Assembly: GCF_003385235.1 (NCBI RefSeq)
Contig: NZ_PQIA01000049.1
Location: forward strand, 1-58,249
Source: Amycolatopsis circi
Lineage (GTDB): Bacteria; Actinomycetota; Actinomycetes; Mycobacteriales; Pseudonocardiaceae
DNA length: 58,249 nt
Direction of reading: 5' to 3'
Positions 25,701 through 50,079 of the stretch are shown piece after piece. The translations under genes and the position numbers were made by a program. The notes beneath the pieces are model-generated. The model did not search any database. It saw only the letters and a program-made list of their open reading frames with translations, and was not told the origin of the DNA. Positions within the stretch are counted from its first letter, which is position 1; every line of letters begins with the position of its first letter.

Positions 25701-28357
25701 GTTGCCACCTGCGCCGGCGGCACTGCGAAGAGCCGCGTCGCCACCGTTAGCCGCACCGCCGAGCGTGGCACCGGCAGCGCTGTCGCGAGCAGCGTCGCTG
25801 ACAGCGCCGCCCACGTTCGCACCGCCGCCGACCGCCTCACCGCCGACTGCGCGTCCGCCGACCGAGCGTCCGCCACCGGCACCGCTCCTAGCACCAGTCG
25901 CACCCGCCGCAGCGGTGTCGGCGCAGTTTTGGCCCATCGCGGTCAGCACCGCGCTCGGGCCGACTTCGACGAACGTGTTCACTCCGGCACCGGCCAGCGC
26001 GCGCACGCCGTCCGCGAAGCGCACTGCCGAGCGGACTTGGCGCACCCAGTAGTCCGGCGTCGCCACATTCGCCGACAGTTCCACTGTGGACACCACCGGT
26101 ACCGATGGCTCAGAGTACGTCAGCGTGCGCGCCACCGCGGCGAACTCGTCCAGCATCGGGTCCATGAGCGGCGAATGGAACGCGTGCGACACCCGCAACC
26201 GCGAAGTTCGAGCAAATTTCCCAGCAACCGCAAGTACTTCTTCTTCTACCCCCGACAATACCACCGACCTAGGGCCATTCACGGCGGCGATTCCTACACC
26301 ATCGGTTAATAGCGGAAGCACCTCGTCCTCGGTAGCCTGCACCGCGACCATCGCCCCGCCAGTGGGCAATGCCTGCATGAGCCGCGCCCGGGCGACTACC
26401 AGTTTTCCGGCGTCTGCAAGGGAAAGCACCCCGGCGACGTGGGCGGCGGCGATTTCTCCGACGGAGTGGCCCAGCAGGTAAGCAGGCTGGATGCCCCACG
26501 ACTCCAAAAGCCGGTACAGGGCGACTTCCACTGCGAACAGAGCAGGTTGCGTGTAGCCGGTCTGGTCGAGCCGGTCTGCGTCGGCGAGCAGAGAGCGCAG
26601 GGGGACATCGAGGTCCAGCGCAGCGCCGACCTCGTCCAGAGCGGCTGCGAAGACGGGGTAAGCGGCGGCGAGGTCTAGGCCCATGCCTGCCCGTTGAGCG
26701 CCTTGGCCGGTGAAGAGGAAAGCCGTCCGTCGCGCAGAAGACACGCCTTCAACCACCGCGGAAGAAGGGCGGCCTGCTGCATAATCGCCGAGAGCACGCG
26801 CAGCAGCTTCCCGATCAGCAGCCACCACTCCGGCTCGGTATTCGCTGAGAGTTCGCGTAGTAGCAAGGGAAAGACCGACATCCGCGGCAGAGCCCGAAGG
26901 AGCAGACTCAGCCAGTAGAGAAGCCTGGGCCCGCAAAGCCTCCGACGAGGAAGCCGAGAGCAGCCAGGTAACTGGCCCGACAGAAGAGGAAGGCACAGGA
27001 GCCGGATCGCCTTGCTCGACAATCACATGCGCGTTCGTCCCACTGATGCCGAACGACGACACCGCAGCGCGCCGGGGGCGGTCGGTCGACGGCCAAGGCG
27101 TCGATTCGTTCAGCAGCGCGACGGTGCCGTCCGCCCAGTCGACGTGCGGCGAAGGCTCGTCCACGTGCAGCGTCGGCGGTAGCACACCCCGCCGGAGCGC
27201 CTCGACCATCTTGATGACGCCGCCGACCCCTGCGGCAGCTTGGGTGTGCCCGACGTTCGACTTGAAAGAACCGACGTACAAGGGGCGTGAAGGGGTTGCG
27301 ACCTTGCCGTAGGTGGAGATCAGGGCCTGGGCCTCGATCGGGTCGCCCAGTTTGGTGCCGGTGCCGTGGGCTTCCACGGCGTCCACATCGGACAGTTCCA
27401 GGGAGGCATCAGCCAGGGCCGCCCGGATTACCCGCTGCTGGGCTGGGCCGTTCGGCACGGTGATCCCGCTCGAAGCGCCGTCCGAGTTCACCGCGCTGCC
27501 GCGGAGTACCGCGAGCACGTGGCGTCCGTTGCGCCGAGCGTCGGAAAGCCGTTCCAGCAACAGCATTCCGGCACCTTCGGAACACCCGACGCCGTCCGCG
27601 CCGCTGCCGAAGGCCTTGCAGCGGCCGTCCGAGGACAGGCCGTGCTGTTCGCTGAAGTACACGAACATGTCCGGCGTGACCATCACCGTCACGCCGCCCG
27701 CCAAAGCCAGCGAGCATTCACCGCGCCGAAGTGCTTGTGCGGCAAGGTGCATCGCGACCAGCGAGGATGAGCACGCGGTGTCCACCGACACCGACGGACC
27801 TTCGAGGCCGAGCGTGTACGAGACGCGCCCGGAGATCAGGCTGCCGTCGCTGCTGCCCGCGCCGTAGTCGTGGTACATGACGCCGGTGAACACCCCGGTC
27901 GCGCTACCGCGAAGGGTCGACGGCACGATCCCGGCGCGCTCGACGGCTTCCCACGCGGTTTCGAGCAGCAACCGCTGCTGCGGGTCCAGCGTGATCGCCT
28001 CGCGCGGGCTGATTCCGAAGAACTCCGGCTCGAAATCGGCGGCGTCGTAAAGAAAACCGCCTTCGTTCGAGTACGTCGTGCCGGGCCGGGCACCCGTCGG
28101 GTCGTGCAGGGCGGCGGTGTCCCAGCCGCGGTCGGCCGGGAACTCGCCGATCGCGTCGACGCCGCCGGCCACCAGGTCCCACAGCTGCGCGGGCGTGGTG
28201 ACCCCGCCGGGATACCGGCAGCCCATGCCGATGATCGCGATCGGCTCGGACTGCCGTGCGGCCAGCCGCTGGTTGTCCGCACGGAGCCGTTCGTTGTCCG
28301 TCATGGACTGCCGCAGCGCGGCGACGATCTGCTCGGTCGAAGGAGCGGACTTGTCGC

Positions 28358-28361
<4 letters not shown>
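22734..28361 (-). CDS. Modular type I PKS, one module KS-AT-DH-KR-ACP
   Basis: A 1875-residue protein whose GTG start overlaps the TGA of the preceding PKS (GTGA). Docking helices are present at both ends (N-term to about residue 35; C-term DELFALLDEELE). KS has Cys in DTACSSS near residue 197, plus EAHGTGT and KSNVGHT. AT has GHSVGE near 632 and HAFH, hence malonyl. DH has HVVQGNALFP and DAALH. KR has GGTGVLG, VDD (B-type) and NYSAAN near 1470-1600. ACP Ser is in GFDSLTAIELRN near 1770. There is no ER, so a trans double bond is expected. Two oddities: a Gly/Ala/Ser-rich insertion at about residues 815-920 behind the AT, and a patch of A/T-ending codons including a TTA in the AT. It probably hands its chain to the terminal PKS at 1-8912. 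Confidence 0.97.
25600..25915 (-). repeat. Gly/Ala/Ser-rich low-complexity insertion in the post-AT linker
   Basis: About 105 codons between GQNCADT and FVPVLRKD encode short repeats such as GGRAVGG, GGEAVGG, GGANVGG and AAGAGG. The matching linkers of the other modules are only a few residues here. The reading frame is kept. It looks like expanded slipped repeats in a surface linker. Confidence 0.75.
26305..26307 (-). other. In-frame TTA leucine codon in the second PKS
   Basis: The AT segment VLPLLTDG is read CTA TTA for the Leu pair. TTA codons are rare in high-GC actinomycetes and need the bldA tRNA in Streptomyces. Its codons are surrounded by other A/T-ending ones. Confidence 0.8.
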
Positions 28362-44185
<15,824 letters not shown>

Positions 44186-44293
44186 TGCGCACTCCACCGC
44201 GGTAGCCAGGCAGCATTCATGGGTCGTCGATCGGATCGTAGGGCGGGCTCGCGCCGCGCCGGATCCCCAGAAAACGTCGTTAGGGGCGGGAAA

Positions 44294-45490
44294 TCACCAG
44301 GCGACGCGCAGCAGCGACGGGCCGCGCACGATCACCCCGTACTCCCATTTCACGCCGTCGCGCCCGTCCGCGAGCCGCAATTCCGGGAAACGCTCCAGAA
44401 TCGCTTTCAGCGCCTCCTGCAGTTCCAGCCGGGCCAGCTGCGCTCCGATGCAGTGGTGCGGGCCGTGTCCGAACGCGACGTGCGGGTTCGGGCTGCGGGT
44501 GAGGTCGATGACGTCCGGGTTCGCGAACACCTCCGGGTCGCGGTTCGCCGCGTGCAGCGCGGGCAGCACCGGATCGCCCGCCCGCACCACGACGTCGCCG
44601 ATCCGGATGTCCTCGCGGGCATACCGGGCGAACATCGCCGCGGTGTTGATCGGCACCCACCGCAGCAGTTCCTCCACCGCGGTCGGCATGATCTCCGGCT
44701 GTGCCCGCAGTTGCGCGAGCAGCTCCGGCTGGGTCAGCAGGGTGAAGATGAAGCTCGGCAGGGCAGAGGAAACCGTCTCCACGCCACCGGTGAGCAGGCC
44801 CGCACCGGCGATCGAGATCAGCTCGTTCTCGCTGAGCTTGTCTCCGGCGTCGCGGGCGTAGACGAGCGCGCCAAGGAGGTCGTCTGTCGGGTCTTCGCGG
44901 CGTTGCGCGACCAGCTGGGCCACGTAGTTGTCCAGCTGATCGCCGTAGACGTCGAGCACGTCGCCCTTCGCCGTGGCGTCGCTGACCAGCGCCTGGGTCC
45001 ACTCGCGGAAGATCGTGTGGTCTTCCTTGGGCACGCCGAGCAGGTTGCAGATCACCGTGACCGGCAGCGGCCGCGCGAGATCCTCGACGAGGTCGCCGGG
45101 CGCGCCGTTCTCGATCATCGCGTCGATCAGCTCGTGCGTCAGGATGCGGACGCTCTCGCGCATCGCCTCCAGCCGACGTGCGGTGAACGCCTTCATCACC
45201 AGGCGGCGCAGGCGGGTGTGGTCCGGCGGGTCCATGCCCATGATGCCGTCGCCCATCTGCTGGCGGCGCATCCGCGGCTGGTCGAGTCCCTGGGCCAGCT
45301 CCCGGCTGAACCTCGGGTCGGCGCTCACCAGCTTGACGTCGGCGTACTTCGTCGCCAGCCACGCCTGCTCGCCGAAGGGCAACTGCACCCGGCTCATCGG
45401 CTCGTCGCGCTGCAACTGGTGGTAGGTCTCGGAAACGGACGTCTCGTGCATGTCGAACGGATACGCCCGGACAGTCCGGCGAGTGCTCAT
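44294..45490 (-). CDS. Cytochrome P450 monooxygenase
   Basis: A 398-residue bacterial P450 whose ATG overlaps the stop of the mutase large subunit (ATGA). The heme loop is FGHGPHHCIGAQLA, the K-helix has EELLR, and the I-helix reads AGLLTGGVETVSS, with the acid-alcohol pair as ET and Val for the usual second Thr. MDPPDHTRLR is the standard C-helix block. It lies in the starter operon just before the PKS genes, so it probably hydroxylates or epoxidises the macrolactam, perhaps making the site for the sugar. The substrate is inferred from position. Electron partners are not in the window. Between its stop and the next PKS start lie 108 bp. Confidence 0.95.
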   Translation of the reverse strand: MSTRRTVRAYPFDMHETSVSETYHQLQRDEPMSRVQLPFGEQAWLATKYADVKLVSADPRFSRELAQGLDQPRMRRQQMGDGIMGMDPPDHTRLRRLVMKAFTARRLEAMRESVRILTHELIDAMIENGAPGDLVEDLARPLPVTVICNLLGVPKEDHTIFREWTQALVSDATAKGDVLDVYGDQLDNYVAQLVAQRREDPTDDLLGALVYARDAGDKLSENELISIAGAGLLTGGVETVSSALPSFIFTLLTQPELLAQLRAQPEIMPTAVEELLRWVPINTAAMFARYAREDIRIGDVVVRAGDPVLPALHAANRDPEVFANPDVIDLTRSPNPHVAFGHGPHHCIGAQLARLELQEALKAILERFPELRLADGRDGVKWEYGVIVRGPSLLRVAW

Positions 45491-46755
45491 CGCGGTTCCC
45501 CTCCGATCGCGGTCATCGGCTGCTCCAATGCCTGGGTGTCATGGGTGTGCTGGACGTAGGACAGCGCCGACATCAGCGTCGACGAGGTGATCCGGCCGCT
45601 CGGCGCGCGTTCGGCGATCCCGCGCAACGGCAGCGAACCGAGCGCGGACCAGCCGAGCCGGCCGTCCGCGTCGAGCGTGCTGCGCGCCTGGCCCGCGTTG
45701 TCCGGGTGCAGGCAGTACGGCACGTCGAGCAGGCCGCGTTTGAAGGCGACCACGAGCGCGCGGTCGAGATCGGCGTGGCTGTTGAGGACCGCGTCGACCA
45801 AGGCGTAGGCCTCGCGGTAAACCTGATTGTCTTCGTCCACAATGGCCTTGATGCCCTTTGCCGACGCTGCCGCGTGTTCGAGCGCCGTCACGTTCTCGGC
45901 GACGGTCGGGATGCGATGGGCTTCGGCGGCGGTCTTGACGATCAGCCGCTCCGAACCGGTGCTCATCGCCAGTTCGGCGGCCTTGCCCAGCAACAACATC
46001 GCGCCGTCAGGGGTGCGTGGGAAGAGACCCATGTAAGCGTAGATCACCACGTGCCAGGTCGCTTCCGGCAAGAACTCGGCGCACAACCGGCGCAGCGCGG
46101 CGACGGCTTCGCGGTCCTGCTGGAGGTTCGTCTGTTGCGCGTAGCTCACCGAAATGCTGCGCACACCCTTGCGGTAGAAGAACAACGCCTCCAGCACGCT
46201 GATCGCGACCAGTTCGCTCGGCGGACACAGCTGTCCGAGCATGCAACCGCCGAAGGTTTCCAGATGCGGACGGCCGCCCGGATGGTCGGCGTTGACTAGT
46301 AGATCGCAGCAATACGCCCAATTCCGCACGGACTCGTCGAGCGGCGTGCGACTGTAGGGCAAGCAGTAGGAGATCGGGCCGCCTTCGGTGGCGTGCAGAC
46401 CGGCGGCGATCATCGCGCGGAAGATGTCCGCTGGCCGGGCCGAACCGTGCCGGACCTGCACCGGGAAGTCCGGGCCTTCGAGACCGTCGAGCATCGCCCG
46501 GGTTACTTCGGGCGGATGGTTGACGATCGGGTAGCCGTTGAGCGGAATTCCGTTGCGCAGTGCGTGTTCCGCCGAATCGGTGTCGCGGACGCGGGTGTAG
46601 CTGTCGAGCGTGAGCGTGCCGACGGTCGCGGCGTTCGCGCGCTTGGTCGCGACCAGCCCGGCGCGCATCGCGGCCGGACTGTCGAAGCCCATGCGCGGCT
46701 GCACGACCAGTTCCCCGGCCGCGTGCCGCTGCGCTACGAACCGCTCGAAGCTCAC
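45487..46755 (-). CDS. Glutamate mutase large (epsilon) subunit, VinI-like
   Basis: The start is a GTG at 46755 overlapping the small-subunit stop (GTGA); the open frame further upstream runs through the small-subunit gene and is discarded. The 422-residue product has the barrel-subunit wording of coenzyme-B12-dependent glutamate mutase: QPRMGFDSPAAMRAGL, GYPIVNHPPE, QVRHGSARP, GGPISYCLPYSRTPL. With the small subunit it converts L-glutamate to (2S,3S)-3-methylaspartate. In fermenting clostridia this serves catabolism; in macrolactam clusters such as vicenistatin (VinI/VinH) it makes the beta-amino acid starter. It is somewhat shorter than clostridial GlmE (about 480). Confidence 0.95.
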   Translation of the reverse strand: MSFERFVAQRHAAGELVVQPRMGFDSPAAMRAGLVATKRANAATVGTLTLDSYTRVRDTDSAEHALRNGIPLNGYPIVNHPPEVTRAMLDGLEGPDFPVQVRHGSARPADIFRAMIAAGLHATEGGPISYCLPYSRTPLDESVRNWAYCCDLLVNADHPGGRPHLETFGGCMLGQLCPPSELVAISVLEALFFYRKGVRSISVSYAQQTNLQQDREAVAALRRLCAEFLPEATWHVVIYAYMGLFPRTPDGAMLLLGKAAELAMSTGSERLIVKTAAEAHRIPTVAENVTALEHAAASAKGIKAIVDEDNQVYREAYALVDAVLNSHADLDRALVVAFKRGLLDVPYCLHPDNAGQARSTLDADGRLGWSALGSLPLRGIAERAPSGRITSSTLMSALSYVQHTHDTQALEQPMTAIGGEPR

Positions 46756-47228
46756 GCTCCCTCCAACTGGCTGACCCCGCCGGGAAGCGTGGCCGCGAAG
46801 TGCCGGAAAGCGGCGGCATTCTGCTCGTCGAAGACCCCGTCGAACCCGGCGAACAGCAGTTCCGCGGTCTGTTCGTCGGAAAGCGGTCCGCCAGTGCCGA
46901 GTTTTCCGCCGATGACGATGGGCAGCCGGCGCAACTCCGGAATCGCCCGCAGCCGCTGCACGACCCGGAGCCCGTCCTGGTAACCGTGCCCATTGACGCT
47001 GCTCAGCACCAGCATCGCCGGACGGCGGCTGACGCATTCGGACTCCAGCAGCTCGTCCGGCACGCACGCACCGAGGTTGACGACGTCGAAACCAAGTTCC
47101 GCCACGAGCAATTCGAGGTAGACGAGGTTCCAGGTGTGCGAGTCCGACGCCATGCTGCTCACGATCACCGTGCGCCCGCTGGGTTCTTCGACAATGCTGC
47201 CGCCGTAAGCGCGGACTTCCTCGCTCAT
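46752..47228 (-). CDS. Glutamate mutase small (B12-binding, sigma) subunit, VinH-like
   Basis: A 158-residue cobalamin-binding protein; ATG at 47228 overlaps the decarboxylase stop (ATGA). The B12 fold is seen in IVSSMASDSHTWN, LSSVNGHG and IVIGGKLGTGG. The lower-ligand motif is normally DxHxxG; here it is DSHTWN, so Asp and the cobalt-binding His remain but the Gly is Asn. It pairs with the large subunit encoded directly downstream. Binding of adenosylcobalamin is expected from the family. Confidence 0.94.
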   Translation of the reverse strand: MSEEVRAYGGSIVEEPSGRTVIVSSMASDSHTWNLVYLELLVAELGFDVVNLGACVPDELLESECVSRRPAMLVLSSVNGHGYQDGLRVVQRLRAIPELRRLPIVIGGKLGTGGPLSDEQTAELLFAGFDGVFDEQNAAAFRHFAATLPGGVSQLEGA

Positions 47229-48439
47229 AGCGACACCTCATAGGCTCGCTGATAGTCCAAACGCGACACCGAGATGACCTCGTCGCCGCGGACCACGACT
47301 TCGGTGGGCGCGGGACGGCCGAGGAAGCTGATCAGACTCGCGGTGACGCCGTACGCGCCCACATTCGGCACGGTCAGCAGGTCTCCAGCGGCCAGGTCAG
47401 GCAGCTTCGCGGTCTTCGAGAGCGAGTCACCGGGAGTACACAGTGGACCGACGAGTTGCCCCGGGTTGTCTCCGACCTGCTCGACACCGACCGCGGCGGG
47501 CAGGAGCCGTCCGATGCCGGAGAGCCCGCCGACCACGTTGATCCCGGCGTCGAGAATGACGAACCGGTGGCCACGGCTCTCCTTCACGTTCACGACGCTG
47601 GCCAGCAGCGTCCCGCAAGTCCCGGAGAGATACCGGCCGGATTCGCACGCCAGCTCGACCTCGCCGCTGCGCCACTCAGGCAGGTAGAGATCCAGCAGCT
47701 GCTCCAAACCGTTGCGCAGCTTCGGGTAGTCGGTGCGCTCGCCGGGAACCGCGTACGGCGACGAGAATCCGCCGCCGATATCGAGCAGTTCCAGCGGCAG
47801 TCCCACTTCCTGGCGCAACTGCGCGGCCGACTGCAGCACGAACTCGTACTCGCCGAGCAGCGCGTCCTCGTCCTGCGCGTTGCTCATGGTGAAGAAGTGC
47901 GCACCGACGATCTTGGCTCCAGTAACCGCCTTGAACAGCGGCATCAACTCGGGCAACGTCTCAGCGTCGACACCGAACTGCGACGGACGGCCCATCATCC
48001 GGATCCCGGTCGACGCGCTGCCCTGCGTGGTGTTCACTCGCAGCAGGCAACGCGCGACAGTGTCCTGCCGTTCCGCCGCGGCACCGACATGCTGCAGGTC
48101 AGTCAGCGATTCGACGGAGAACAGCCGGACGCCCGCGGTGAGCGCCGCGTCCAGCTCGCCGTCCGTCTTGCCCGGACCGGTGTAGAGGATGTCCTCCGGC
48201 GCGAACCCGGCGGTCAGCGCGTTGGCCAGCTCGCCGGTCGAGCTGATCTCCGCGCGGCAACCGCCCTCGCGGAGTTCGCGGGCGATCTCCGGATGCGGGT
48301 TGGCTTTCAGCGCGTAATAGACCCCGAACCCCTCGGGCAGCAGGCTGAACAGCTGATCGCGCGACTGGGCGGTCACGTCCAGGTCGTACACGTAAGCCGG
48401 CGTGCCGAACCGGGCTGCCAGCTCGTCGTACTTGCTCAT
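47225..48439 (-). CDS. PLP-dependent decarboxylase (fold III), VinO-like
   Basis: A 404-residue protein; the ATG at 48439 overlaps the ligase stop (ATGA), so the longer upstream frame is rejected. PLP lysine in YYALKANPHP (Lys45); phosphate loop in DIGGGFSSPY; ACESGRYLSG and PNVGAYG complete the alanine racemase/DAP-decarboxylase type fold. VinO acts on 3-methylaspartate bound to the VinL carrier, giving 3-aminoisobutyryl-ACP. The same role is inferred here from its place between ligase and mutase genes. Confidence 0.93.
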   Translation of the reverse strand: MSKYDELAARFGTPAYVYDLDVTAQSRDQLFSLLPEGFGVYYALKANPHPEIARELREGGCRAEISSTGELANALTAGFAPEDILYTGPGKTDGELDAALTAGVRLFSVESLTDLQHVGAAAERQDTVARCLLRVNTTQGSASTGIRMMGRPSQFGVDAETLPELMPLFKAVTGAKIVGAHFFTMSNAQDEDALLGEYEFVLQSAAQLRQEVGLPLELLDIGGGFSSPYAVPGERTDYPKLRNGLEQLLDLYLPEWRSGEVELACESGRYLSGTCGTLLASVVNVKESRGHRFVILDAGINVVGGLSGIGRLLPAAVGVEQVGDNPGQLVGPLCTPGDSLSKTAKLPDLAAGDLLTVPNVGAYGVTASLISFLGRPAPTEVVVRGDEVISVSRLDYQRAYEVSL

Positions 48440-49896
48440 TTGCGGGCACCTTCCACCAGCAGGGCGAGTTCCTTCGTCGCGTTCTTGCCGTGCGCGGTGA
48501 GCGGGAACTCGTCCACGACGTGGCACAGCGCGGGCACCTTCTGCGGCTCGAGCCGCTGCGCCAGTTCCTTGAGCACCGTGGTCGGCGGCAGGTCGCTTTC
48601 CACGCAGATCGCCAGGTCGCGCGTCTCGCTCGGCGGGATCGCACCCGCCGCGCGCACGCCCGGGATGTCCATCGCGGCCGCCTCGATCTCCAAAGTGGAC
48701 ATCCGGATTCCCTTGCGCTTGAACATGTCGTCGCGGCGGCCTTCGAAGTAGAGGTAGCCGTCCTCGTCGAGCCGGCCGTAGTCGCCGGTGTGCAGGCGAA
48801 GCTCGCCGGTGGCCTCGTCACGGCGGAACGCTCGCGCGGACAGCTCCGGGGCGCGCCAGTAGCCGGGCATCACGTGCGGTCCGGCGGCTACGATCTCGCC
48901 GATTTCTCCTGCAGGCAACGGAGTTCCGTCGGCGGCGAGGATGTGCACGGTCGTGCCGGGCAGCGGAAGGCCCGACGATCCCGGACGTTCGGTGTCTTCC
49001 TCCGGCGGCATCACGGTGATCCGTTTGCACTCGGTCTGGCCGAACTGGCGGACGACGCGGACGCCGGGAAAAGCGTTGCGGAGCTTCTCGATGGTCGAAT
49101 CCGGCAGCGCCGCACCGGTGTTGGTGAACAGCCGGACCGGAGCCGCTTCGCCTTGGTCGCGCTCGGCCAGCGTGGCGATCATCGTCGCGAGCGAAGGCAC
49201 GATCGGGACGACCGTCGCGCCGACCTCGCGCATCCGTTGCAGGAGACGAAGATCGGACTCGGCGTCGGCGAGCACGATCTCGCTGCGGCCGAGCGTCGAG
49301 AGGAGGACTTTGTACAGGCCGTAGTCCCAGGACATCGGGAACCGGCAGAAGACGACGTCGTCCTGGCGATAACCGAGCACCGCCTGGATCGCTCCCGCGG
49401 CGAAGGTGACCTGCCGGTGCGGTCCGATGACGCCCTTGGGCGCGGCCGTGCTTCCGGAGGTGTAGACGAGGACTGCGACGTCGTCCAGGTCAACGTCAGT
49501 CGGCTCGACGCGCGTTCCTTCGCGGTACGCTGCCTCGACTTCCGTCCACAGTGGAGCAAACTCTGCGGGCTGAACGATCAGCACCGGTTCGGCGTTCTCG
49601 ACGACGGAATCGAAATGGAACTTCTTCATCGCGGGGTTGATCGGCACGAACACCGCGCCCCGGCGGGAAGTGCCGTGGAAGAGCGCGACCAGCGCCCGGT
49701 CCGTGGGCAACTGCACCACGACGCGATCGCCGCGTCCGACCCCGCGCCGCGCGAGGACCGCCTCCGCCGCGTGGCTCCAGGCGGCCAGCTCGGCATACGT
49801 CCAGACCCCCGCCCGGTCGCGCACCGCGGCGGCGTCCGGCGCACTGGCCACCGCCGCGTCGAGCAGGGCATGGACGAGAGAACCGGATTCGTTCAC
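48436..49896 (-). CDS. Stand-alone adenylation enzyme for beta-amino acid (VinN-like)
   Basis: A 486-residue adenylate-forming enzyme. The GTG at 49896 has GGGAG 8 nt upstream; the frame extends to 49929 without one. P-loop YTSGSTAAPKG, hinge TGDYGRLDEDG and the catalytic lysine region TAHGKNATKE are present. The acidic/aromatic stretch SWDYGLYK occupies the amino-group pocket region. VinN adenylates (2S,3S)-3-methylaspartate and loads it onto VinL; adjacency to the decarboxylase and mutase genes favours this job over the amino-acid capping role, given to the gene at 50080-51576. First gene of the operon that runs through mutase, P450 and two PKS genes. Confidence 0.92.
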   Translation of the reverse strand: MNESGSLVHALLDAAVASAPDAAAVRDRAGVWTYAELAAWSHAAEAVLARRGVGRGDRVVVQLPTDRALVALFHGTSRRGAVFVPINPAMKKFHFDSVVENAEPVLIVQPAEFAPLWTEVEAAYREGTRVEPTDVDLDDVAVLVYTSGSTAAPKGVIGPHRQVTFAAGAIQAVLGYRQDDVVFCRFPMSWDYGLYKVLLSTLGRSEIVLADAESDLRLLQRMREVGATVVPIVPSLATMIATLAERDQGEAAPVRLFTNTGAALPDSTIEKLRNAFPGVRVVRQFGQTECKRITVMPPEEDTERPGSSGLPLPGTTVHILAADGTPLPAGEIGEIVAAGPHVMPGYWRAPELSARAFRRDEATGELRLHTGDYGRLDEDGYLYFEGRRDDMFKRKGIRMSTLEIEAAAMDIPGVRAAGAIPPSETRDLAICVESDLPPTTVLKELAQRLEPQKVPALCHVVDEFPLTAHGKNATKELALLVEGARK

Positions 49897-49992
49897 GACT
49901 GCCACTCCCGAAAGGATTCGTAGAATCACCGTGCCTGCGCGGGACAGCTCCCCGACGTCGGAAAGCTATCCGCGCGCAGGCGGTGATCCACA

Positions 49993-50010
49993 CCCCTAAC
50001 GGCCCCTAGC
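49993..50010 (-). promoter_or_regulatory. TTAGGGG repeat site upstream of starter/PKS operon
   Basis: Minus strand reads GCTAGGGGCCGTTAGGGG, two (C/T)TAGGGG units 10 bp apart, ending 97 bp before the ligase start. The core matches the site before the terminal PKS (8986-9000) except at one position. Confidence 0.45.
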
Positions 50011-50022
50011 TGGCACTCTGCC

Positions 50023-50079
50023 GGTCCGTGAAGGGCTCCTTCCGGGAATCTGATTCCCTCAAGGAGCCCTTCACGGACC
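50023..50079. terminator. Long hairpin directly behind the capping ligase gene
   Basis: Perfect 19-bp arms (50023-50041 and 50061-50079) with an inner GGGAAT/ATTCCC stem. The arm abuts the TGA of the minus-strand gene at 50080. There is no T-run. The GTGAAGGGC core is shared with the hairpin at 12295-12335. Confidence 0.75.

Noticed and set aside
25730..25915. CRISPR-like or minisatellite array in the second PKS
   Set aside because: The repeats are short, degenerate and in frame, without regular spacers; better explained as a low-complexity protein linker.
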